Part shown: positions 1 to 9,556 of the stretch, piece by piece
Layout: every line of letters begins with the position of its first letter
How positions within the stretch are numbered: the first letter of the stretch is position 1
Assembly (NCBI RefSeq): GCF_003144245.1
Contig: NW_020289975.1
Span: 2,189,496-2,253,495, forward strand
Length of the DNA stretch: 64,000 bases
From: Jaminaea rosea
Lineage: Eukaryota; Basidiomycota; Exobasidiomycetes; Microstromatales
Direction of reading: 5' to 3'
Program-made: the position numbers and the translations under genes
The notes under the pieces: model-generated
What the model was told of the DNA's origin: nothing
Database searches by the model: none
What the model saw: the letters and a program-made list of their open reading frames with translations, nothing else

Positions 1-1157
1 GCGGTGGGCGACTTTGAGATTACGGGTCGTGCAGTCTTGGTTTCGTCAGGTGGTATCGGCGGCAACGTCCCCTTGGTCAAGAAGCTCTGGCCTAAGGAGC
101 GCTTTCACAACTACACGCCCGAGCACTGGGTCGTTGGCGTGCCCGCTCACGTTGATGGCCGCATGATCTCCATCTCAGAGAAGGCCGGGGCTCGCACTGT
201 CAACAACGACCGCATGTGGCACTACACCGAGGGCTTGAAGAATTGGAACTCCATCTGGCCCAACCACGGCATTCGTGTCATCACAGGCCCGTCCTCCCTG
301 TGGCTAGACGCAAAGGGCAAACGCCTCCCTCCTCCCTGCTTCCCTTCGGCAGACACGCTCAGCACGCTTCGCTACATTTGTTCGACGGGGTATGACCACA
401 CCTGGCTCATCCTCAACAAGAGCATTGCATTGAAGGAATTTGCATTGTCCGGCTCGGAGCAGAATGCAGACTTCACCTCAAAGTCCCTCGTCGGCGTACT
501 TAAGCGCGTCATCTGGGGCTCGCAGCACATTCACGACTTCCAGCAGAAGGGCGAGGACTGGGTCACGGCAGACAATGTTGAGTCTCTGGTCGAGGGTATG
601 AACAAGATTGTCAAACGCGACGGGCGTGGGCCTGAGGTGGAGCTGGAGCAGATTCGCGAGGAGTTGGAGACGAGAGATGCGCAGATGGATCACCCTTACT
701 CGAAGGACACACAGGTCATGCTGATCCGCAATGCCAAGTCGTACAAAGGAGACGTCCGATGCTGCAAGCCGCACAAGATTGGGGATCCCAAGTGGGGGCC
801 GTTGATCGCGATCAGGCTCAACCTGATCACACGCAAGACGCTGGGTGGCATTCAGACGAATCTGGAGAGTCAGGTGATGAAGGAAGATGGAACTGTGCTA
901 CCTGGGCTTTATGCCGCGGGAGAGGTGGCTGGGTTCGGAGGCGGGGGCGTTCACGGACTCAACGCTCTGGAGGGGTGAGTACAGGGCCGCATAAGCTTCC
1001 CGCAATGCTTTGTGACCAGTCTACTGACATCTATGCTCCCGAATTGCTTCATTTACACCCTCGAAGAACGTTCTTGGGCGGTTGCATCTTCTCGGGCAGG
1101 GCGGCGGGCATGTCGCTGGCGGGAGAGGGGGACGCCAAGGCTGCGACGCAAGTTTGA
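1..1157 (+). CDS. FAD-binding dehydrogenase (COG3573/KsdD-like), 5'-truncated by the window edge
   Basis: The frame is already open at base 1, so the N-terminal FAD-binding start of the protein lies outside the window. Visible exons are 1-974 and 1067-1157, separated by a 92-nt GTGAGT..AG intron. Splicing skips an early stop and restores the C-terminal motif ALEGTFLGGCIFSGRAAG. About 354 residues are visible, with GVPAHVDGRM, MWHYTEG, ALSGSEQN, RKTLGGI and LYAAGEVAGFGGGGVHG. This set is typical of the FAD_binding_2 'predicted oxidoreductase' group related to 3-ketosteroid dehydrogenases and fumarate reductase flavoproteins. The substrate is not established for this group; a flavin-dependent desaturase or reductase is the family expectation. 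The gene converges on the SAH hydrolase gene downstream. Confidence 0.8.
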
Positions 1158-1695
1158 TGCCGTTGCGTGGACGCTGAGTCGCTGCTCTGCTGTATTGTAC
1201 ATTCTTGACGCTGCTTTGCCTGGACGAATTGGATACCTTGAGCTTACGCTGTTCCTTTGGTGAGCGAGGTGAAGAAGTGCCCGTACCCCACATCCCGCCT
1301 GCGCACGGGCCGCCATCCGAAAACTAGTGCGTTCATTGACCTCCTCACCCCTCGTCATTCGGAGAGGGCGAGAACATGACAGGCGAAAGCAGATGACAGG
1401 AGCTGGGCGCATAGAAGGGAATCAGATGATATTTTGCTATTGTACACGGTGTTGAAAGTGCTAGTGTATGATGGAATCTAAGGGGGGTAGAGAGGAGAGG
1501 GAGGGGAGGGGATCGCGCTCGATCACGGTTGAAGCAATCGAGGCTACCCACGGCATGATGTCAAGGGATAAGAGAGGATGACAGAGCAATAGAGAGGGTA
1601 AAGACTAAGATGACAGCGAGAGACACAGGCCACAAGCGAAGAAGTTCCGCTCACGGCGCTGCGGAACAACTGCGCCGCAGCTCCAAGCCGTCCGC
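1158..1695. other. Intergenic, convergent 3' ends
   Basis: 538 bases between two genes that point at each other. Open frames here are short and show no recognisable motif. The stretch presumably holds the two 3' UTRs and polyadenylation signals; nothing else was seen. Confidence 0.6.
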
Positions 1696-3243
1696 TTAGT
1701 AGCGGTAGTGGTCCTGCTTGAAGGGGCCGTTCTTGGGGAGGTCGAGGTAGTCGCTCTGGACGTCCGTGAGCTGAGTCAGGCGAACGTTGAGACGGGCGAG
1801 GTGGGCAGCAGCAACCTGTGCGAAGAAAAGGGGATAGTCGTCAGCGGAGTGGGCGATGTATGCCTGAAGCGTCTCTGGCTCACCTCCTCGTCGAGGCGCT
1901 TGGGCAGCATGTAGACCTTGCCGTGGGCGTACTTCTTGTCGTCGTTGTTCTTCCAGAGCTCGATTTCTGTGCGGTTGGGTAGAGTTTGGTCAGCAAAGGT
2001 ATGGCACCATCGACCGCGAGGCATTGAAATACTCACGAGCGAGCGTCTGGTTCGAGAAGGAGGCGCTCATAATGAACGAAGGGTGGCCCGTAGCACATCC
2101 CAGGTTGACGAGACGACCCTCAGCAAGGAGGATGACGTGGTTGCCGTTGGGCATCTCGAAGCGGTCGACCTGGGGCTTGATGTTGACGACGGACTTGGCG
2201 TTCTGCTTGAGCCAAGCAACGTCAATCTCGATGTCGAAGTGACCAATGTTGCAGACAACGGCGTCGTCGCGCATGGCCGAGAAGTGCTTGCCGGTGATGA
2301 TGTCACGGCAGCCGGTGGTGGTGACAAAGATGTCGGCCTGGCTGCAGGCATCGTCCATGGTGTTGACCTCGTAGCCAGCCATGGCGGCCTGGAGAGCGTT
2401 GATGGGGTCGATCTCGGTGACAATGACACGGCAGCCGTAGCCACGGAGGGACTCGGCGCATCCCTTGCCGACGTCACCGAAACCGGCGACGATGGCGACC
2501 TTGCCGCCAAGCATGACGTCGGTGGCGCGCTTGATGCCGTCGACGAGAGACTCACGGCAGCCGTAGTAGTTGTCGAACTTGGACTTGGTGACCGAGTCGT
2601 TGACGTTGATAGCGGGAAGCTTGAGGGTGCCGCGCTTCATGGCGGTGTAGAGGTGGTGGACACCGGTGGTCGTCTCCTCGGAAACACCCTTGATGCCCTC
2701 GAGGAGCTCGGGGTGCTTCTGGTGGACGAGCCAGGTGAGGTCTCCTCCGTCGTCGAGGATCATGTTGAGGGGCTTTCCGTCGGGGAAGGCCTTGAGCGTC
2801 TGGTCAATGCACCAGTTGTACTCGTCCTCGGTCTCGCCCTTCCAGGCAAAGACGGGGACACCGGTAGCGGCAATGGCAGCAGCGGCGTGGTCCTGGGTCG
2901 AGAAGATGTTGCACGACGACCAGGTGACCTGGGCACCGAGAGCAGTGAGCGTCTCGATCAAGACGGCCGTCTGGATGGTCATGTGCAGGCATCCGGCGAT
3001 GCGAGCACCCTTGAGGGGCTGGTCCTTGCCGTACTTCTGGCGGAGGGCCATGAGACCGGGCATCTCGCCCTGCGGTGATTCGAAGCGGGGAGGTCAAGGT
3101 GGATCAGCTCGTATCCCACGTAGCATATCGCTCCAAAACGTAGCCTGTGCACCGTAGCCAAGCCAACTCACCTCGGCGATCTCGATCTCCTTGCGACCGA
3201 AGGCGGCGAGGGAGATATCAGCAACCTTGTAGTTCTGTGCCAT
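1696..3243 (-). CDS. SAH1: S-adenosylhomocysteine hydrolase (adenosylhomocysteinase)
   Basis: Cytosolic NAD-dependent enzyme that splits S-adenosylhomocysteine into homocysteine and adenosine, clearing the inhibitory product of methyl transfer. Four exons on the minus strand: 3243-3172, 3069-2037, 1966-1884 and 1815-1696, giving 435 aa, the usual family length. The protein starts [24 protein letters not shown]. The NAD-binding loop [17 protein letters not shown], the VTEIDPI strand and [12 protein letters not shown] are all present. Splicing turns TLA into [18 protein letters not shown], and the C-terminus is the conserved ..DQ/DHYRY form (KQDHYRY). Introns are 102, 70 and 68 nt, all with GTGAG donors. 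Very strong codon bias leaves a long open frame on the opposite strand, which is not a gene. SAM synthetase and SHMT lie in the same window. Confidence 0.97.
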
Positions 3244-4002
3244 TTTGTGTAGAGAGGTAGTTGGTAGTGGTGAGGAGAAGCAAAAAGGAGTACGGCTTCG
3301 AGGCCACGTCGCAGCACTCTCGAGTGGCCAGCCAGTTCTTCCTGCTGCTTAGCCCACGAGCACGAGCGCCGGCTGAATGGAGGTTGAATGTGGCCTGAGC
3401 CCGCGACACCCGGCACTGCGCCGGTGTCCATTGGCGGATGGGCTCATGGGGCGGGGCAGGGCGAGCGAGCAGCGCGCACGCACACGCAACGCACGCGGAG
3501 GCCAACGAAAAAGTCGAGCGGACAGAGAGGGCTGAGAGAGAGAGATGTTCTCGAGAAAAGCTGCGCTACGTTGAGCCTTGTTCCCAACACCATCTTCATC
3601 GAGACACTCCGGGATCGATAGGTGTCAGCAAGAATGCCATGATCAAAGAGAGACGCCTAACTGCTAGGCAGCATTCACGCCAACAGCAGTGTGCCCAGTC
3701 GCCCTTGCCCTCCCATCCTCCCCTCCTCCTCCCCTGCCCCCCTACCACCTTTGCGGACCCTCATTTCATTTCCCCTCCCCCTTCTCACTCTGCCTCTATA
3801 AGAGTCTGCACCAGCGCTCAACCCACGCAGTGTACGACGGGACGATGTAGGCAAAAGCAGCCAAATGGGCGGTGGACCTCGGTCCTCGCTCGGTAGCAAC
3901 TGAATCTAACTATCCGTGCGGTCGTCGACATTATCGAGCGGCTTCTCAGCCCATGGCTTCGCGGCTGAACGATTCAGGACACATCCATCCCACGATGCTG
4001 TG

Positions 4003-4506
4003 ATGTCGAGATCCCAACCTCTTCCTCTGTGTATGTACGTTAATCAACATGTGATCATCACGAGCGCCTTCGCACAGCCACGACGAGTCAGAGCGGCCCG
4101 CACCGCTAATCTCGCTCAGACTTGCAGTGACCAGACGTCATCGCTGACATTTTTTCTCTCTCTCCATGGTGCTCTTCCCCTCCCATTTCTCAACGCCCTC
4201 GATATCGCTGTCCCTGCCATCTACCTTCAGCATTATTGTTCGCGTGCCCCAACCTCGTTCTGGCAGCCATGTCGCCCACTTGTGCGGGCCAGACGAAGTG
4301 CTTTCGCGTCCGTAGCGCCTATACACAGGCTCGCCAACACACAGCTAGAATTGTCGGCGCCTGATATGCAGCGTCGAGTAGGTAGACCGAGAGCGCTGAC
4401 CCCACCGATGGTGCTGCGAGCAAGCGCAAAGGGACAGGGATGGCCGGGGCAAGTGCTTAGCGAGGAAATGATGGTGAGGTTCTCATCCAGCAGCACGACG
4501 AGATGA
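4003..4506 (+). CDS. Doubtful hypothetical ORF, 167 aa
   Basis: Starts at the first ATG in this frame (MSRSQPLPLC). It lies about 200 nt downstream of a pyrimidine tract and the TATAAGAG box near 3797. The product is Arg/Ala/Ser-rich without a recognisable domain, coiled coil or signal peptide. Frames of this size arise by chance in GC-rich DNA. The promoter-like context is the only reason to list it. An untranslated transcript would fit equally well. Confidence 0.15.
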   Translation: MSRSQPLPLCMYVNQHVIITSAFAQPRRVRAARTANLAQTCSDQTSSLTFFLSLHGALPLPFLNALDIAVPAIYLQHYCSRAPTSFWQPCRPLVRARRSAFASVAPIHRLANTQLELSAPDMQRRVGRPRALTPPMVLRASAKGQGWPGQVLSEEMMVRFSSSSTTR

Positions 4507-4743
4507 TGATATGCCGCTCTTTCATTGAGTAGAGTTGGCTAAAAAATGATGACTACAAGAGAGCACAAGCGGGTCACGAAGGGAGCGGCAGACCAGCCAA
4601 GAAGGAGAAAAAGCAGGACCCGACGCCATGGGAAGGGAAGGGGGCAGGTCGGGTTGCTGTCCGCCAGTTTGCCCAGCCTTGCCCATCTCATGTCTCGTGT
4701 CTCCTCCCCATGTCGACACTTGAAGACGTCCTATCGCTATCGA

Positions 4744-4926
4744 TCATGCCGACTCAGTTGCCTTCGAGACTTGGCTGACCATGCGACGCGTACCAGTAGA
4801 GGTAGCTGATAGGTCGCCTCGAGCAATGACCATCGCTCGCGTGGCAGCTTTCGACTGGCCGGGCGGAGATGGAGGCGGAGGCAGTATTGGATCCCAAGGT
4901 CGAGACATCTTGTCGTCCGATCCCAA
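4744..4926 (-). CDS. Doubtful small ORF, 60 aa
   Basis: Begins with two nearby ATGs (MGSDDKMSRPWDP) and contains a proline run PPPPSPPG followed by a polar tail. I recognise no domain. It sits in the TOA1 upstream region on the opposite strand. It may be chance; listed only because the stretch is otherwise empty. Confidence 0.12.
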   Translation of the reverse strand: MGSDDKMSRPWDPILPPPPSPPGQSKAATRAMVIARGDLSATSTGTRRMVSQVSKATESA

Positions 4927-5149
4927 TGTCCATTCGCTCCTCGTCGGCGGCGTAGAACTCTCTCTGCTAACCGTCTGACCTTCCTCGTCCAGTCTTGTTC
5001 GATACGATCGGTCTGGCGTTGTCTACTCTGCCCGCCCAGCCAGCCAGCAAGGGCGCGCCTGCGCTTCAACAGCAGCAGACGGCGAATCGCTGGCTTCAGG
5101 CTGCTGAGCATCCAATCAAGGATCCTCACGACGTCGTCTCGCTCTCGCT

Positions 5150-6124
5150 ATGAGCAACAAGGTCGTCGTGAGCATCGCGGTAGCGGTGAATGCTCTCGCG
5201 CACCATCGATACTGACATCCCCCCGCCCTCGCTTGCCATTGCGTGATGCGTCTGCGCTCAGTCTGGCACCTACCGCGCCGTCATCGACGATGTGATTGCC
5301 AACGTGAGGCAGGACTTCGAAGAGATGGGCATTGAGAAGGAGGTGCTTGAGGAGCTGCAGAGGGTGAGCGAGAGCAGATCATGCTGTGGAGAGATACTCC
5401 CAGCCGCCTACTCACGCCTTCCCTTGCCTCGCACCCGCAGTCCTGGGAAGCTCGCCTGGTAGCCACAGGCGTGACTGACTTCGAAGGCGCACCCGTCGTC
5501 CCGCGTCAATCTCGCAAGCAGCAGCAGAAGGACCAACCATCCGGCTCTGGCTCTGGAGGCGATGCAGCTGCGGACAACAAAGACGGCATCGTCAAGAAGG
5601 AAGGTGCGGATGGTGAGCCCTCCGCTGAGCCCTCGGCCTCGACTTCCACGTCCAACAAGGCAGCCAGGACCGACGGCAGCTCGGATGCGGCCTCTGGCAG
5701 TCGAAGCGGTGAGGCCAATGGGGCTGAGGAGCGCGATGCCAACGGAGCTGGCGGCGCAGAGGGCGAAGAAGCAGGCCCATCCGCCTCGCAAGCCTCTCGT
5801 GCAGGCGAGAAGCGCAAGCAGCCTGAAAGCAACAGCGACGAGATCGGCAGCGACCTCGACGACTCGGACGAGGAAGCGGAGGGCGAAGCGGGGCTCGAGG
5901 GACACGATGGAGACACAGTGCTTTGTCTCTACGAGAAGGTGAACCGGGTCAGGAACAGGTGGAAGTGCGTGCTACGCGATGGAGTGGCAAACATTGATGG
6001 GAGGGACTACCTTTTTACGAGGTGCAACACGTGAGTCGCCAAGACCCCTAAGGGCGATTTGAGGAAGGAGACTGCTGACCACGCTCCTCTCCATCTCGAT
6101 CGTCACAGCGAATTCGAGTGGTGA
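5150..6124 (+). CDS. TOA1: Transcription initiation factor TFIIA large subunit
   Basis: TFIIA large subunit, which stabilises TBP on promoters for RNA polymerase II. Four exons: 5150-5167, 5262-5363, 5441-6030 and 6109-6124, giving 241 aa. The N-terminal helical domain reads MSNKVVSGTYRAVIDDVI..FEEMGIEKEVLEELQRSWE. A long Ser/Ala/Glu/Asp-rich linker follows (residues about 60-180). The C-terminal beta-barrel part contains LCLYEKVNRVRNRWKCVLRDGV and ends DYLFTRCNTEFEW. Both the first exon (18 nt) and the last exon (16 nt including the stop) are tiny. They were placed because only these joins give the conserved MSNK start and the EFEW end. Introns are 94, 77 and 78 nt. Confidence 0.92.
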
Positions 6125-6296
6125 GACGAGACGATGACTTGGACGATCCTTGATGTTCTACCATCCCTTCCTTCTCACTCATTTTGTCTATGAGTTGCGC
6201 CTAATAGAGATCTTCAGATCGACAAACTGACAGCGCCCAGACTCGCGGTGTTCGATACTGCGCAGGGCAGGGCATCAATTGCATGCTGTTTCTCCC

Positions 6297-9230
6297 TCAT
6301 CTTTGCTCCTTCACAACCTCTCTCAACCCCTTCCACGCCTCGCTCGCCTCCAGATCCACCTTCACACCTACCTGCTCCAACTCTTTGACATCCAGCTCCA
6401 AACGATCCACGTCTGCCCTCAACTGGGCATGCATCCTCTCCCCCTCTACGTCTCTCCCCGCATCACCTGCTGTGCTCTGCGGCTGCTGTTTTCCCCTCCC
6501 GAGTAGTGAGCTCGCCAGCCCACCAAATCCCCCTCCTCCGCCTCCAGCGCCTGTCCCGCGCTTCAGTCTTCGCAGCGACTCATAATTCTGAATCATCTGC
6601 GTCAAGCTCGCAGCATACCTCACAGCCACGTCTTCTACCACGCTCGTCGCCCAGCCCGTCTTGATCCCCTCGTCAACGAGCGTGGCGGCAGTAAGGAACT
6701 TCTCGTCTTGTCTGTCTCCCTTGCCCAAGAAGTGGCGCAAGGAGCGCAAGATCTGGGGTACAAAGTAGCTTGGCTCGACTGCTGCAGTTGAGGAGTCGTT
6801 CGGCGTGCTCGAACCCGAGCTGCGGTACGAGGTTGAGGAGACTGAGCGGACGAGACGAAGCGGCTCGGCACAGCGAGACTTGAGGATGGAGGTGAGACGG
6901 GTGCTGATTGGTAGGAGCAGGGTCGAGGTGAAAGGAAAGGTTGAGGTGAGGGCGCTGCGCATTTCTGTGCTGATGTCGGCAAGCTCTTGTGAGCCAGGCT
7001 GTGCCGTAGGGAGGCAGGGCAGGACAGCCGACTCGAACCGTCTCGCAACCTCCGCCTGGAACCAGAGGGCATCAGCGACGAGAATGACGAGCGTTCTGAG
7101 CGTTTTCTCATCTTGCGCATACGACTCGGCATGGTCTGGCGCCGGTGTAGCTGCACCGGGTCTACCAGCACCATCGAGGCTACTTCGCGGCTGTTGAGAG
7201 TCCGCCTCAAGATGCCGGGCCGCTGCCGATGACCCTGCTCGCGTTCCGCCAGGAAGTTGCTCCTCCAACCATGCATGGTAGCGACTAACAATCATCAAGC
7301 TCAACCTCCACTGCCGGGCCACGAGCGGAGTCAAATGGCAACCCTCCCTCCAGGGCGCCACGAAGGCCTCCACGGCAGCCTGGGTAGCCTTGAGCTGCGG
7401 CACGCGAATAGCCACGCTCGAGCCAGAGGTCGCTGCTGCGGATGATCCCGCAAGTTCTCCTTCGTAGGCCGATACAATCTCTCGGAACCGCATCTGGAAG
7501 TAGACGCTGAGTTGCCATCGTTTGTTGAAGCTCGCGTACGCCGCCGAGGAGCGCCATGCGGCTGCTGCTCTCCGCGACGGAGCAAGTCGCTCCACCGATT
7601 CGAGGAAGCGTTGGGTCGTCTCGTAGTTGCGATGGAACTCCTCGAGGCGACCAACGAAGAAAAGGTGGTGTCCTAGTCGCTCGGTGATGGCTGTGGCTAG
7701 CTCTGGCCAGTAGATTGTGTCGAGAGGTCGCAGAGAATGAGGGGAGCGGGCGGAGTACTGCTCTAGCGCGAGCGTAAGATCTCGTAGACTGTAAAGATAG
7801 CGGATCGCACGGTCGAAAAGAGGAGCGATGGGAGCTTGGTGGGAGGAGCTGTGAAGAAGCAGAGAACGGAGCTCCGAGGTATCGTCTGCCTGGCTTGGAT
7901 CTGCGGACATATCGCTTCCCAGTGCTTCTGGTCGAATGTGCACCTGTGCCCACGCTCGTATCGTCTTTTGCCGGACAAAGTCCTGAATCTCAGAAATGCC
8001 AACCTCTGTCGTCTCGCTAATCCTGATCCAGGTGTCGAAGACGAGATAAAGCCATAAAGTACTCTCTTCAAGCTGTCGAGAGCGCTTCTCGTCTACGGAC
8101 AGACTTGAAGGAACCTGGCTCCAGCGCTGCAGGTCGTCAAGCTGCATCGCCGAGCCTACTAACGTAGTAGAGTGGACGAGTAGAGAGCCCGGCGTCAGCA
8201 GGCGAGCCAGCAGCTCGCGTAGGTCGGCCTTGATGGAGTGCTCAACGGCCGCAACTCGCTCCTGATGCGCTTGAAGGAAAGGAAGCAGCTTCAAAGACGC
8301 ATCGTCGTCCAAGTTGCTCTCGGCAACAGCGATGGATAAGGCGGCAGACTTGAGGAAGCTAAGGCTCTCCCACGATGACTTGGCGCGAAATATTCTCGTG
8401 GGAAGGTCGAATGCCCGTGGTGAAGACGGCGAAACTTGTCCTTGCGAGCGCAGCGGCTGCTGATTAGAACTGGGCCTGCCATTCGGGCCAGACGCTCCAT
8501 TGATCCGGCCAGGTTCCGGAGCCTCGTCTTCCTCTTCTTCCGAGCTGTCGTCATCTTCACTCTCGCTCTCCGCGGCTGCAAGAACATCGATGTCGCCGTC
8601 CTCGTCGTCTTCTTCGTCTCGGCTTGAGCCAGCAGCAAAGTAGCCAGAGAGGGTTGCTGCGCTGCTTCTTCGCCTCTCCTGTGGTGACCTTGCCGCTCCG
8701 GTCTCTGAAGGAGGCTCAATGGCCAGGAGCGACTCAAGACGATGAAGAGCGTCAGAGTAGGCAAGCAGCAGCTGGAGATGACGCTTCCTCTCTTCTGCGT
8801 GTTGCCTGGAGTGAATGAGGTCCTCGACTTCAAGCTGCGCTAGCTCAACATGCTCCCTCTCCATGTCGACCCGTTCTCTAACACCTTCCAGCCCCTCTTG
8901 CCCTGCCCCATCAGCCCAATTGGCTAGCCGGTCTATCCTCTGCCGTTCCCCCGCTAATCTTGACGCAAGGTCAACAAAGTCGCGATACTCTGCATCTACA
9001 ACTGCCTGCAGCTCAGCGGAGATGTCCTCGTCGTATGCTGTGAGCTGTGTCGCGATCCCTGAGATGGAGTTTGGGAGGAGCGAGCAGAGGAGGTTCGAAG
9101 GGGAGAAGGTAGGAGAGCGCAGGTCCGGATGGTCGTGCGAGAGGACGGCTGCTGAGGGCAGAGGTGGCAGGGTGGATGCTGAAGACGATGACGAAGGATC
9201 GCCATAGCCATTTGAGGTCGCGGCAGCCAT
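6297..9230 (-). CDS. COG2: Conserved oligomeric Golgi complex subunit 2
   Basis: Subunit of the COG vesicle tether that retrieves Golgi glycosylation enzymes. Single exon, 977 aa, starting at ATG 9230 (MAAATSNGYGD). The N-terminal COG2 region (about residues 45-170) has the DAEYRDFVDLASRLAGERQRID stretch followed by helical coiled coil. An acidic, low-complexity insert (about 200-260) separates it from the next helical segment. The C-terminal third (DUF3510-type) includes SYFVPQILRSLRHFLGKG and WATSVVEDVAVRYAASL. The tail carries a Gly-rich loop before the last helix. It is divergent from MPH1, with 326 bases between the start codons, and converges on TOA1. The assignment rests on the N-terminal block and overall architecture. 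Confidence 0.82.
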   Translation of the reverse strand: MAAATSNGYGDPSSSSSASTLPPLPSAAVLSHDHPDLRSPTFSPSNLLCSLLPNSISGIATQLTAYDEDISAELQAVVDAEYRDFVDLASRLAGERQRIDRLANWADGAGQEGLEGVRERVDMEREHVELAQLEVEDLIHSRQHAEERKRHLQLLLAYSDALHRLESLLAIEPPSETGAARSPQERRRSSAATLSGYFAAGSSRDEEDDEDGDIDVLAAAESESEDDDSSEEEEDEAPEPGRINGASGPNGRPSSNQQPLRSQGQVSPSSPRAFDLPTRIFRAKSSWESLSFLKSAALSIAVAESNLDDDASLKLLPFLQAHQERVAAVEHSIKADLRELLARLLTPGSLLVHSTTLVGSAMQLDDLQRWSQVPSSLSVDEKRSRQLEESTLWLYLVFDTWIRISETTEVGISEIQDFVRQKTIRAWAQVHIRPEALGSDMSADPSQADDTSELRSLLLHSSSHQAPIAPLFDRAIRYLYSLRDLTLALEQYSARSPHSLRPLDTIYWPELATAITERLGHHLFFVGRLEEFHRNYETTQRFLESVERLAPSRRAAAAWRSSAAYASFNKRWQLSVYFQMRFREIVSAYEGELAGSSAAATSGSSVAIRVPQLKATQAAVEAFVAPWREGCHLTPLVARQWRLSLMIVSRYHAWLEEQLPGGTRAGSSAAARHLEADSQQPRSSLDGAGRPGAATPAPDHAESYAQDEKTLRTLVILVADALWFQAEVARRFESAVLPCLPTAQPGSQELADISTEMRSALTSTFPFTSTLLLPISTRLTSILKSRCAEPLRLVRSVSSTSYRSSGSSTPNDSSTAAVEPSYFVPQILRSLRHFLGKGDRQDEKFLTAATLVDEGIKTGWATSVVEDVAVRYAASLTQMIQNYESLRRLKRGTGAGGGGGGFGGLASSLLGRGKQQPQSTAGDAGRDVEGERMHAQLRADVDRLELDVKELEQVGVKVDLEASEAWKGLREVVKEQR

Positions 9231-9556
9231 CCTGGCTGGATTTGGTGCAGAGGAGAAGAAGTCAAAAGCAAGGCGCTTTGCTTGCTCTCCATCTGGGTGG
9301 TCGGTGCGCTCTCAACGGCCATGTGGTGGCTCAGAGTTGGTCTCAGTCTCAGTCTCAGTCCGCCCTCGACGCGTTACGGAAGGGGAGAAAGGCGCGCCGT
9401 TGCTGTGGAGAACTTGACTTCCCTTCCAATCCATCCCCTCTTGAATTCAGCCTCATTGTCACCAGCCCCTGCGCTTGAAACCTGGCTATGGCTGTCAAGT
9501 ATCTCAATTGATATTGCCGCGCTCCTGTGACGCTTATCTGCCGTATACGCGCAAAC
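9231..9556. promoter_or_regulatory. Divergent COG2/MPH1 promoter region
   Basis: 326 bases between two start codons facing away from each other, so both promoters must lie here or overlap the genes. It contains a short TCTCAG tandem repeat (9340-9360). No TATA box stands out. Confidence 0.45.
9340..9360. repeat. TCTCAG hexamer tandem repeat
   Basis: About 3.3 copies of TCTCAG on the plus strand in the short region between COG2 and MPH1. Likely a simple-sequence slip; no function is implied. Confidence 0.7.

Larger units (their letters stand above)
3244..5149. other. Long sparse intergenic region (1.9 kb)
   Basis: No confident gene. It holds the divergent upstream regions of SAH hydrolase and TOA1. 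Around 3702-3790 the plus strand is strongly pyrimidine-rich, followed by a TATAAGAG sequence at about 3797, which looks like a core promoter facing right. The only frames beyond it are an unrecognised 167-aa plus-strand frame (4003-4506) and a 60-aa minus-strand frame (4744-4926), listed separately with low confidence. No tRNA-like or repeat structure was seen. Confidence 0.5.

Noticed and set aside
1918-3078. 386-aa open frame on the plus strand across SAH hydrolase
   Set aside because: It mirrors the SAH1 codons. Strong codon bias avoids TTA, CTA and TCA, so the opposite strand rarely shows stops. The predicted product is Val/Asp/Gly-rich without domains.
9527-9556. Ten-codon N-terminal extension of MPH1 from a GTG
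   Set aside because: Non-ATG start. ATG 9557 gives the natural MSFSDDAFDEFD start.
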